From assembly GCA_019118985.1 (NCBI GenBank), contig DWXX01000033.1, positions 1 to 14,747 on the forward strand: a DNA stretch of 14,747 bases, read 5' to 3'. This document shows positions 1 to 6,641 of the stretch, piece after piece (the stretch's first letter is position 1; the number at the start of each line of letters is the position of its first letter). Origin of the DNA: Candidatus Faecalibacterium faecipullorum. GTDB lineage: Bacteria; Bacillota; Clostridia; Oscillospirales; Ruminococcaceae. The notes beneath the pieces are model-generated. The model had not been told where the DNA came from. It did not search any database and was given only the letters and a program-made list of their open reading frames with translations. The position numbers and the translations under genes are program-made.

Positions 1-1052
1 GCATCGGTGGGGCCGTCGGTGCCGTCCGAGCCCACGCTGAACACCGCGGCGGCAAGGCCCGCAAGGCCCGGCACAGCCGCGAGGGCCAGCTCCTGGTTGC
101 GGCCGCCGAGGCCGTGGCCGGTCAGGTGGACCACCGTCTCGCCCCCGGCGAGGTAGGCCAGCTTTTCGCCGCTGCCGGCGTGGGTGCGGGCGATGTCGGC
201 CAGGAAGCGGCCGGCCTCCCGCGCCTCGCAGTCCAGGCGGTCGGTCAGCAGGACGGGCCGGTAGCCCAATTTTTCGCAGGCGGCGGCCGCCGCGGCGCAG
301 AGCTGCCGCACGCTGCCGGTGATCTGCGTTTCAACGTTAGTCAGCTCTTTCGGCGTCTCCTGCCCCAGCAGGGCGCGGGCGGCGTCCGACAGGCGCAGGC
401 CGTACTTTGCCGCGATGGCCTGCGCGTCGGCGCAGGTGGAGCTGTCGGGGGCGGCGGGGCCCGAGGCGATCATGTCCAGCGGGTCGCCCAAAATGTCGCT
501 GAGCACGATGCTGTAGACTTTGGCCGGCGCGCAGGCCAGGGCGAACCGCCCGCCCTTGACGGCCGACAGCCGCTTGCGGATGGTGTTGATCTCGACGATG
601 TCCGCCCCGCAGGCCAGCAGCTGCCCGGTGATGTCCTGCAGCTCCGCGCCGGGGATGAGGGGCTTTTCAAACAGGGCGCTGCCCCCGCCCGACAGCAGGA
701 AGAGGACGGTGTCCCCGGCCGTCAGCCCCTGCACAAGGTCGAGGGCGGCTGCGGTGGCGGCAAAGCTGTTCTCGTCCGGCACCGGGTGGCCGGCCTCATA
801 GCAGGCGACGCCGGGTATCTCCCCTTTGACGTGGCCGTATTTGGTCACCACCACGCCGCCGTCCACAGAGCCGAGGGCTGCGACAGCCGCATGGGCCATC
901 TGCCAGGCGGCTTTGCCGGCGGCCACCAGCAGGACCCGCCCGCCGCCGGGGGCAAAGCCCTCCAGAGCGCGGCGGACGGCCTCGTCGGGCAGAACAGCCC
1001 GGATGGCCTCGCGGATGATGGTGTCAGCATGGGCGCGCAGCGTTTCGTTCAT
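1..1052 (-). CDS. Glycerate 2-kinase, MOFRL family (C-terminus cut by window edge)
   Basis: The product phosphorylates glycerate with ATP to 2-phosphoglycerate in the cytoplasm, the last step that sends hexarate carbon into glycolysis. I translated it by hand: 350 residues are visible and the gene runs off the left edge, so about 70 residues of a usual ~420-residue protein are missing. Visible hallmarks of the GckA/TtuD class are GKAA (about 46-49), SGGGSAL (121-127), the NTIRKRLSAVKGG block (156-168), DILGDPLDMIASGP (186-199), GGRNQELAL (316-324) and GSDGTDGPTD (341-350). The ATG at 1050-1052 is chosen because an AAGGAAGG ribosome site lies 8 bases upstream. It is last of the visible genes in the garR unit, 56 bp after the aldolase gene. 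It is not the GarK/GlxK fold, whose motifs are absent. Family call is firm; specificity for glycerate is supported by context. Confidence 0.93.
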   Translation of the reverse strand, partial: MNETLRAHADTIIREAIRAVLPDEAVRRALEGFAPGGGRVLLVAAGKAAWQMAHAAVAALGSVDGGVVVTKYGHVKGEIPGVACYEAGHPVPDENSFAATAAALDLVQGLTAGDTVLFLLSGGGSALFEKPLIPGAELQDITGQLLACGADIVEINTIRKRLSAVKGGRFALACAPAKVYSIVLSDILGDPLDMIASGPAAPDSSTCADAQAIAAKYGLRLSDAARALLGQETPKELTNVETQITGSVRQLCAAAAAACEKLGYRPVLLTDRLDCEAREAGRFLADIARTHAGSGEKLAYLAGGETVVHLTGHGLGGRNQELALAAVPGLAGLAAAVFSVGSDGTDGPTD

Positions 1053-1108
1053 AGGACAGACCTTCCTTTCCAGTGTTCAGACGGGTTGGGCGGGGCCGCC
1101 CGCGGCCT

Positions 1109-2008
1109 TTACAGCAGGCCGGCGGCGGTCATGGTCTGGATAAAGCCCTGGCGGGCGGGACCATCGGGGGTGGGCAGGTTGGGCAGGTAGGGCACGCCGG
1201 CCGGGATGCCCCGCAGCGCGGCCATGTCCTTGGCCGCCACCGGGAAGCTGGCGGCGTCCATCGACAGGCGGACGGGGTTGAGCTTGAACTGCGCCTCAAG
1301 GCTGCCGGCCAGGTCGCCGGCGGCGTACTTGTTGTAGACGTCGGTGATCAGCTCGGGCATGAAGTTGGCCGCGGTGCACACGCCCCCCACCGCCCCGTGG
1401 CAGAGGCTGGCGTAGAGCAGGGTGTCCTTGCCGCCAAAGACCTTGAAGTCCACGTCGCGGGTGCGGCGGATGAACTCGGAGGTCTGGGTGATGTCGCCGC
1501 TGGTGTCCTTCATGCCGACGATGTTGGGCACGTCGTGGGCCAGCGCGTCCACCAGCTGGGCGCTGAGGGTGTAGCCCACGCGGCCGGGGTTGTTGTAGAG
1601 CAGGACGGGGGTGTCGGGCACGCTCTCGGCAATGGTCTTGAAGTGATTGTACAGCTCCGCGTAGGTGGGCTTGAGGAACATGGGCTGCAGCACGCTGACG
1701 GCTGCCGCGCCGTTGGCGGCGGCCATCTGAGCCAGGCGGCAGCACTTTTTGGTGCTGATGGCCCCAATGCCGAAGTAGACCGGCACCCGGCCTGCGGCCT
1801 GGTCCACCATGATGCGCAGGCCCCGGGCCATCTCGTCCTCTTCCACCATGTAGAACTCGCCGTTGGAGCCGAAGGCCAGAATGCCGCTGACCCCGCCCGC
1901 GATGACATAGTCCACCTGGGCGCGTTGGCCGGCCTCGTCGATCTTCTCGTTCTCATCGATGACGGTCAGGATGGGGACGACGACGCCTTTCATGAAATCG
2001 GTCTTCAT
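1109..2008 (-). CDS. DapA-family (class I) aldolase/dehydratase, probable 5-keto-4-deoxyglucarate aldolase
   Basis: This 299-residue protein is a Schiff-base TIM-barrel enzyme of the dihydrodipicolinate synthase/N-acetylneuraminate lyase superfamily, at normal length. The catalytic lysine is K167 in GMKDTSGD, the proton-relay tyrosine is Y138 in LLYNNPGR, and the pyruvate-binding GSNGE loop is at 47-51 (GTTGE in classic DapA). It sits 25 bp after garR, with a GAGGAGG ribosome site before its ATG, and before glycerate kinase. That context argues for cleavage of 5-keto-4-deoxyglucarate to pyruvate and tartronate semialdehyde, the job done in Escherichia coli by the unrelated GarL. Relatives in the same superfamily instead dehydrate this substrate to 2-oxoglutarate semialdehyde, or cleave 2-keto-3-deoxygluconate. 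A true lysine-biosynthesis DapA is unlikely here. The superfamily call is certain; the substrate is inferred from neighbours. Confidence 0.9.
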   Translation of the reverse strand: MKTDFMKGVVVPILTVIDENEKIDEAGQRAQVDYVIAGGVSGILAFGSNGEFYMVEEDEMARGLRIMVDQAAGRVPVYFGIGAISTKKCCRLAQMAAANGAAAVSVLQPMFLKPTYAELYNHFKTIAESVPDTPVLLYNNPGRVGYTLSAQLVDALAHDVPNIVGMKDTSGDITQTSEFIRRTRDVDFKVFGGKDTLLYASLCHGAVGGVCTAANFMPELITDVYNKYAAGDLAGSLEAQFKLNPVRLSMDAASFPVAAKDMAALRGIPAGVPYLPNLPTPDGPARQGFIQTMTAAGLL

Positions 2009-2033
2009 TGCTTTATCCTCCTCGGCCTGCCCC

Positions 2034-2924
2034 TCAGCGGCCGATCTCGATGCCGGTCAGGTGCTCGTAGTAGTGGGCGATGGCGCTGTGGTCCTTCTGG
2101 CCCTCGCCGCGGTTGTGCAGCCACTGCATGATCTCCTGCACCTCGGCGGTCATGGGCACCGGCGCGCCGACGGCGTGGGCGCAGTCCAGCACGTTGGCCA
2201 GGTCCTTGATGTGCAGGTCGATCTTGAAGCCGGGCTTGTCGTTGCCCTCGATCATCATGGGGGCCTTGGCGTTCATGACGGTGGAGCCGGCCAGCCCGCC
2301 CTTGATGGCGGCAAAGACGGCGCTGGGGTCGACGCCGGCCTTCTGGGCCAGGGTCAGCGCCTCGGCCAGGGCCTGGATGTTGCAGGCCACGATGATCTGG
2401 TTGGCCAGCTTGGTGGTGTTGCCGGCGCCCACCTCGCCGCAGCGGACCACCGAGGCGCCCATGGCGGCCAGGATGTCCTTGCACTTGTCAAAGACCTCCT
2501 GCTTGCCGCCCACCATGAAGGACAAAGTGCCGTCGATGGCCTTGGGCTCGCCGCCCGAGACGGGGGCGTCCAGCATCTCGACGCCGCGCTCAGCCAGGAC
2601 GGCGGCGATCTCCTTCGAAGCCACCGGGTTGATGGAGCTGCAGTCGACAAAGATGCTGCCCGGCTTCATGTGGGAGGCAACGCCGTCGCCGGCATCGCCC
2701 AGCATGACCTGCTTGACCTGGGGGGAGTTGGGCAGCATGGTGATGACCACGTCGCACGCCTCGCCGATCTCTGCCTGGGTGGCGCCCTTGGCGCCGGCGG
2801 CTTCCAGCTCTTCGACGGCGGCATGGCTGCGGTTATTGACCAGCAGGTCGGTGTAGCCCGCCTTGAGCAGATTCTTTGCCATGGGCTTGCCCATGATGCC
2901 GAGACCGATGAAACCGATTTTCAT
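2034..2924 (-). CDS. garR: 2-hydroxy-3-oxopropionate (tartronate semialdehyde) reductase
   Basis: A 296-residue member of the beta-hydroxyacid dehydrogenase family, predicted to reduce tartronate semialdehyde to D-glycerate with NAD(P)H. The Rossmann dinucleotide motif GLGIMG is at 7-12, the substrate-binding signature DAPVSGGEPKA at 119-129, the catalytic lysine is K172 in GNTTKLANQ, and the C-terminal substrate-side lysine is K240 in HIKDL. Length and motif spacing match GarR/GlxR. It is the first gene of a minus-strand unit with the aldolase and glycerate kinase, and has its own promoter about 80-105 bp upstream. A ribosome site AGAGAGG lies just before the ATG. The alternatives, 3-hydroxyisobutyrate dehydrogenase or a succinic-semialdehyde reductase, share these motifs. 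The flanking glucarate dehydratase and glycerate kinase make GarR by far the best reading. Confidence 0.93.
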   Translation of the reverse strand: MKIGFIGLGIMGKPMAKNLLKAGYTDLLVNNRSHAAVEELEAAGAKGATQAEIGEACDVVITMLPNSPQVKQVMLGDAGDGVASHMKPGSIFVDCSSINPVASKEIAAVLAERGVEMLDAPVSGGEPKAIDGTLSFMVGGKQEVFDKCKDILAAMGASVVRCGEVGAGNTTKLANQIIVACNIQALAEALTLAQKAGVDPSAVFAAIKGGLAGSTVMNAKAPMMIEGNDKPGFKIDLHIKDLANVLDCAHAVGAPVPMTAEVQEIMQWLHNRGEGQKDHSAIAHYYEHLTGIEIGR

Positions 2925-3001
2925 AACAGATTACCTCTCTTTATCGTTCAGAAGATGTGAAATGCTTTTGCAATGCGCGGCCCGCGGGGGGCCCTGTCTG
3001 T

Positions 3002-3030
3002 ATTATAGAAACAGGCAAGAGAGCGCACAA
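3002..3030 (-). promoter_or_regulatory. Sigma-A-type promoter for garR unit
   Basis: Read on the minus strand, a -35 box TTGTGC (3025-3030) and a perfect -10 box TATAAT (3002-3007) are separated by exactly 17 bp. The expected start site is near 2995, giving a leader of about 70 nt before the garR ATG at 2924. It lies in the non-coding gap after the regulator gene, so garR, the aldolase and the kinase can be expressed separately from the upstream transporter/gudD unit. Confidence 0.8.
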
Positions 3031-3064
3031 CTGGCAGTTAGCCCAAAGGACGGGGGCACATTTC

Positions 3065-3121
3065 ATTGCAAATTGCCAGTCTTTCATCCTGCAATGCAGA
3101 TAGATTGCAGGATCGTGCAAT
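3065..3121. promoter_or_regulatory. ATTGCA half-site cluster with perfect inverted repeat, candidate activator site
   Basis: A perfect 10-bp inverted repeat, ATCCTGCAAT at 3086-3095 and ATTGCAGGAT at 3104-3113, is separated by 8 bp. It is centred about 104 bp upstream of the predicted garR start site. The hexamer ATTGCA occurs four times here in either orientation (3065-3070, 3090-3095, 3104-3109, 3116-3121) and once more in the leader (2969-2974). No T-run follows the repeat, so it is not a terminator. The position and dyad symmetry fit the binding site of an activator; the adjacent PrpR-type gene is the obvious candidate. This assignment is inference. Confidence 0.6.
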
Positions 3122-3156
3122 ATGAAATGGGTGAAACGGATGAAACGGGTGAAATG
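3121..3156. repeat. Four tandem 9-bp repeats downstream of regulator gene
   Basis: Four contiguous 9-bp units with consensus KRTGAAAYG occupy 3121-3129, 3130-3138, 3139-3147 and 3148-3156. The second and fourth units differ at one position and the core TGAAA is invariant. The array starts at the last ATTGCA half-site and ends 8 bp short of the stop codon of the regulator gene. The 9-bp period does not match the helical turn, so regulator stacking on one face is not assured. Function is unknown; a regulatory role with the neighbouring half-sites is a guess. Confidence 0.7.
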
Positions 3157-3164
3157 CCCGCCGC

Positions 3165-5066
3165 TCAGGACTCGATGCCCAGCTTTTTGATCCTGCGCCA
3201 GAGGGTGGTGGTGCTGATGCCCAGTTCCTGCGCGGTGAGGGCGCGGTTGCCGTCGTTGCGGGCCAGCGCCTGGACGATCCGCTGCGCCTCCCTGCTCTGA
3301 TGGGCGGTGGGGGCCGGGGCGGGGTCTGCGTCGGCGGCGCGCTCGGGGTACATCTGCACCCATAGCCGGCGGACGGCGTTCTCGTCGATGGTGCGGTGGG
3401 TGGCGGTGAGGACCAGCCGCTCGATGAAGCTGTTGACCTGGATGATGTTGCCCGGCCAGTCGCGGCTGAGCAGCAGCTGCAGCCCGCCGGCGGTGAGGAC
3501 GTGGTAGCGGTGGAAGGTCTCACAGGTGCGGCGGAAGGTCTTTTGCAGGATGTCCTCGAGGTCCTCGGGGCGGTTTTTCAGCGGGGGGATGTCCACCCGC
3601 AGCCCCGACAGCAGGTAGTACAGGTCGGCGCGGAAGCCGCCCTCCCCCGCCATGGCCCACAAGTCCGCCTCGGTGGAGGCGATCAGCCGGACGTTGACCC
3701 GCAGCGGCCGCTCCAGCCCGCGCTGGATCACCCGCTTGTAGCGCACCGCCTGGTAGATGTTGGACTGCGCGGTGAAGGAGAGCTTGTCGACCTCCTGCAG
3801 AAGGAGGGTGCCGTTTTCGGCCATGCCGAAGACGCCGAGGTCGGCCTCGCCGTCCTTGTTCTTGTAGCCGGTGCCGAAGAGGGCGGTCATCTGCTCGTCG
3901 GGGTCGATGGCGCTGCAGCTGAGCTGGATGAAGGGGCCGGCGCGGTTGGCGCTGTTGTTGTGGATGCACTGGGCCAGCAGCCGTATCTCGGAACCCTGCG
4001 GCCCGGACAGGAGGATGGGGTCCTCCGACCGGCTGAACAGCCGCGCCTGCTCGACGGCGCGGGCCATGGCGGCCGAGCGGTGATGGACGTTGTCAAAGGT
4101 GCGCTGCGCAAGGTTGCCCACCAGCAGCTCGCCGTCCTCGATGGCGGGGTCGAGCTGGATGGTGTGGTGTACCTTGTGGCAGGACAGGATGGCCCCGTCC
4201 ACCTCCCCGCTTTCCAGGCGGATGGGGGCGAGGATGGCCACCATCGCCTGGTAGTGGATGTGCAGGAAGGTGGAGTAGTTGGCCCCGCCGTCCAGCACGC
4301 CGGACACGACGTCCTGCCCGATGCCGGGGATCACCTCGGCCAGGGGGCGGCCCCGCAGCGCGTCGAGGGTGGTCTCGAGGTCGTCGAGCATGATCTCGTT
4401 GCACTTGGTCACAAGGCCGGCCCGGCTGACCTGGATGTAGCCGTTGGTGGTGTTGTTCAGCAGCGCGTCGATCTGGGCGTTGGCCCGCTGGTTGCGCTGG
4501 TCGGCCTGCAGGGCGGTCTCGGCCGCCTGGATGGCCTCCTGGAAGGAGTCGTCGGTGAAGTCCCAGAACAGGCTCTTGACCCCGGCGGCGCGGGCCATCT
4601 CGACGGTGACGTCCCCGCCGATGATGACGTCGGGGCAGCTGTCGAGGGCGGTGCGGTTGACCTGGGCGTACTCTTCCTCGGTGCGGTAGGTGAAGATCTG
4701 CAGCTCGACGCCGAACAGCAGCTCGCAGCAGCTTGTGTCGCAGAGCATGTCGTCCACCACCACCATGGCCACCCGGGGGCGGGGGTTGTCGGTGAGGGTG
4801 CGCACCTTCCGCAGCAGCATCCCGATGCCCTGCGCCGTCAGCCGGATGCTGACCACCGGGACGTTCAGCCCGGCCCGGATGCGCAGCGCCTGCAGCCCCC
4901 GGGCGATCAGGATGGACGCCCCGCCCCGGATGGAAGCAGCGGCCTCCTCGACGGCGTGCTCGGTGGCGATGCAGCGTATCTCGGTGACGGCGTCATGGCC
5001 GCGGGCCTGCAGCCGGGCCTGGTAGACAAGCTCTTCCCGCGGCAGCAGCATCGCGATGTGGTTCAT
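3165..5066 (-). CDS. PrpR-type transcriptional regulator with degenerate AAA+ (sigma-54 activator-like) domain
   Basis: This 633-residue protein has the layout of a PrpR-family sigma-54 activator: PrpR_N-like sensor (about 1-185), PAS-like segment (about 195-300), AAA+ domain (about 325-545) and Fis-type helix-turn-helix (592-633, with TAQELGISTTTLWRRIKKLG). The AAA+ core keeps the family framework (GVFGMAENGTLLL at 411-423, FRADLYY at 478-484, WPGN at 537-540) but key residues are gone. Walker A reads GPQGSEI (355-361) with no lysine, Walker B reads LLLQEVDKL with Q424 for Asp, no GAFTGA loop follows ALFG (395-398), and the sensor II arginine after WPGN is Ile. ATP hydrolysis and sigma-54 contact are therefore unlikely. 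It lies between gudD and garR, so it probably senses a hexarate intermediate. The ATG at 5064-5066 has AAAGGAG 7 bases upstream. Confidence 0.9.
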   Translation of the reverse strand: MNHIAMLLPREELVYQARLQARGHDAVTEIRCIATEHAVEEAAASIRGGASILIARGLQALRIRAGLNVPVVSIRLTAQGIGMLLRKVRTLTDNPRPRVAMVVVDDMLCDTSCCELLFGVELQIFTYRTEEEYAQVNRTALDSCPDVIIGGDVTVEMARAAGVKSLFWDFTDDSFQEAIQAAETALQADQRNQRANAQIDALLNNTTNGYIQVSRAGLVTKCNEIMLDDLETTLDALRGRPLAEVIPGIGQDVVSGVLDGGANYSTFLHIHYQAMVAILAPIRLESGEVDGAILSCHKVHHTIQLDPAIEDGELLVGNLAQRTFDNVHHRSAAMARAVEQARLFSRSEDPILLSGPQGSEIRLLAQCIHNNSANRAGPFIQLSCSAIDPDEQMTALFGTGYKNKDGEADLGVFGMAENGTLLLQEVDKLSFTAQSNIYQAVRYKRVIQRGLERPLRVNVRLIASTEADLWAMAGEGGFRADLYYLLSGLRVDIPPLKNRPEDLEDILQKTFRRTCETFHRYHVLTAGGLQLLLSRDWPGNIIQVNSFIERLVLTATHRTIDENAVRRLWVQMYPERAADADPAPAPTAHQSREAQRIVQALARNDGNRALTAQELGISTTTLWRRIKKLGIES

Positions 5067-5128
5067 GGGCAGGCTCCTTTCCGCCGCGGCGCGGCAGGGC
5101 GTGATGGTGTGCGGTTTGCTTTGCCTCT

Positions 5129-5157
5129 ATGATACCAGAAATGAGGCCGCTTTTCCA
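5129..5157 (-). promoter_or_regulatory. Probable promoter for the PrpR-like regulator
   Basis: On the minus strand an extended -10 box TGGTATCAT (5129-5137; hexamer 5129-5134) is preceded at 17 bp by a weak -35 TGGAAA (5152-5157). It lies in the 110-bp gap between gudD and the regulator. No clear terminator is seen after gudD, so readthrough from the upstream unit may also feed the regulator. Confidence 0.6.
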
Positions 5158-5176
5158 GCCAAAAGACCGGCGCGGC

Positions 5177-6505
5177 TCAGCGCACCATGCACGGGCGCTT
5201 GGGGTCGAACTTCCACCCCGGGATGAGGTACTGCATCCCCTTGGCGTCGTCGCGGGCGCCCAGGGCGTTGTCGACGTACAGCTTGTGGGCCTTCATGACC
5301 TGGTCGCGGTCCACCTCGATGCCGAGGCCGGGCTTATCGGGCAGGTCGATGCAGCCGTCGACGATCTGCAGCGGCTCTTTGGTCAGGCGCTCGACCCCTT
5401 CCTGCCAGATCCAGTGGGTGTCGATGCCGTTCAGCTTGCCGGGGACGGCGGCCGCGGTCTGCACCATCATGGCCAGCGAGATGTCGAAGTGGTTGTTGGA
5501 GTGGCAGCCCCACATCAGCCCGAAGTCGCTGCACATCTGCCCGACCCGCACCGAGCCGTTCATGGTCCAGAAGTGGGGGTCGGCCAGGGGGATGTCCACG
5601 CTGTTCAGGGCGATGCAGTGGCACATCTGCCGCCAGTCGGTGTCGATCATGTTGGTGGCGGTGGGCATGCCGGTGGCGCGGCGGAACTCGGCCATGATCT
5701 CGCGGCCCGAGAAGCCGTCCTCTGCGCCGCAGGGGTCCTCGCAGTAGGCCAGCACCTTCTTGAGCTCGGGGGCGATCTCGAGGGCTTCCTTCAGGCTCCA
5801 GCAGCCGTTGGGGTCAAGGTCGACCCGCGCGTCGGGGAAGGCCGCCTTGATGGCCTGCACCGCCTTCAGCTCCTCTTTGGGGGGCAGGACGCCGCCCTTG
5901 AGCTTGAAGTCCTCAAAGCCGTACTTGGCCTGGGCGGCTTTGGCCAGGGCGACGATGGCGTCGGGGGTCATGGCCTCGTTGTGGCGCAGCCGGTACCACT
6001 CGCAGGGGGAGTCGTCCTCGCTGTCGTAGGGCAGGTCGGTCTTGGTGCGGTCGCCCACATAGAACAGGTAGCACAGAAAGCGCACCCGCTCGCGCTGGAT
6101 GCCGTCCCCCAGCAGGGCGGCGGCGGGGACGTCCAGGTACTTGCCCAGCAGATCGAGCAAAGGCGCCTCGAGGGCGGTGACCACATGGACGCCGGTGCGC
6201 AGGTCGAAGGTCTGCAGCCCGCGCACGTCGTCCTTGATGTGGGCGCTGAGCCAGTCGCTGACCTTCTTGAGGGTGTTCTTGTAGGCGCCGATGCTGCTGC
6301 CCTCCACCAGGGGGCGGACATCCTCGAGGGCCTTGGTGATCTTCTGGCCGCCCGGCACCTCGCCGACGCCGGTGGCGCCGGTGGAGTCGGTCAGGATGAC
6401 GATGTTGCGGGTGAAGTAGGGCGCGTGCGCGCCCGAGAGGTTGAGCTCCATGCAGTCCTTGCCTGCGACGGGGTAGACCTCCATTTTGGTGACGATGGGT
6501 GTCAT
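5177..6505 (-). CDS. gudD: Glucarate dehydratase (enolase superfamily)
   Basis: The enzyme dehydrates D-glucarate (and usually L-idarate) to 5-keto-4-deoxyglucarate, the entry step of this pathway. The 442-residue product has the GudD N-terminal signature HAPYFTRNIVIL (27-38). The catalytic set falls at a constant offset of four from Escherichia coli GudD as I recall it: KLK at 201-203, metal ligands D231, E262 and N285, D309, and the general base H335 with N337 in GCHSNNHFDIS. Nothing essential is missing. The ATG at 6503-6505 is preferred over an upstream in-frame ATG because AAAGGAG lies 8 bases before it and the added 25 residues are unlike the family. It follows the hydrolase gene after a 136-bp gap holding a strong stem-loop and precedes the regulator. 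Galactarate dehydratase (GarD) is a different family. Confidence 0.96.
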   Translation of the reverse strand: MTPIVTKMEVYPVAGKDCMELNLSGAHAPYFTRNIVILTDSTGATGVGEVPGGQKITKALEDVRPLVEGSSIGAYKNTLKKVSDWLSAHIKDDVRGLQTFDLRTGVHVVTALEAPLLDLLGKYLDVPAAALLGDGIQRERVRFLCYLFYVGDRTKTDLPYDSEDDSPCEWYRLRHNEAMTPDAIVALAKAAQAKYGFEDFKLKGGVLPPKEELKAVQAIKAAFPDARVDLDPNGCWSLKEALEIAPELKKVLAYCEDPCGAEDGFSGREIMAEFRRATGMPTATNMIDTDWRQMCHCIALNSVDIPLADPHFWTMNGSVRVGQMCSDFGLMWGCHSNNHFDISLAMMVQTAAAVPGKLNGIDTHWIWQEGVERLTKEPLQIVDGCIDLPDKPGLGIEVDRDQVMKAHKLYVDNALGARDDAKGMQYLIPGWKFDPKRPCMVR

Positions 6506-6562
6506 GGGGTATGCTCCTTTCTGCTGTTGTGATGCCAAAACACTTCCCCGCCCCCGCACAGA

Positions 6563-6597
6563 AGGCCCCCGGCCCGGCATACCGGGGCCGGGGGCCT
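6563..6597. other. Strong GC stem-loop between hydrolase gene and gudD
   Basis: A 13-bp perfect inverted repeat (AGGCCCCCGGCCC at 6563-6575, its complement at 6585-6597) with a 9-nt loop lies in the 136-bp gap between the two minus-strand genes. Neither strand has a T-run after it: the minus-strand continuation is TTCTGTGCGG. It is thus not a canonical intrinsic terminator. An RNA-stability or processing element, or a leaky terminator that tunes gudD relative to upstream genes, is the likely role. Confidence 0.65.
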
Positions 6598-6641
6598 GTT
6601 CGGAGAGGAGAAAATGGGGTGGGTCAGATCAGGCGGGCGGG

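Noticed and set aside
1109..2008. Reading the aldolase as biosynthetic dapA
   Set aside because: The family fold matches, but the neighbours are all hexarate genes and the GTTGE loop is replaced by GSNGE, so lysine biosynthesis is unlikely.
3128..3156. CcpA cre site among the TGAAACGG repeats
   Set aside because: The central CG and the symmetric right half of a cre site are missing; the pattern is a 9-bp direct repeat.
2925..3164. Sigma-54 (-24/-12) promoter expected from the regulator type
   Set aside because: Reading both strands by eye I found no TGGCAC-N5-TTGC match, while a TATAAT promoter with 17-bp spacing is present.
1073..5132. Long plus-strand frames (1073-2131, 1959-2960, 3396-5132) over the aldolase, garR and regulator genes
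   Set aside because: Each is the reverse-frame shadow of a gene with intact catalytic or domain motifs on the minus strand.
6506..6580. N-terminal extension of gudD by 25 codons
   Set aside because: No ribosome site before the upstream ATG and the added Arg/Gly-rich residues do not look like GudD; AAAGGAG supports the start at 6505.
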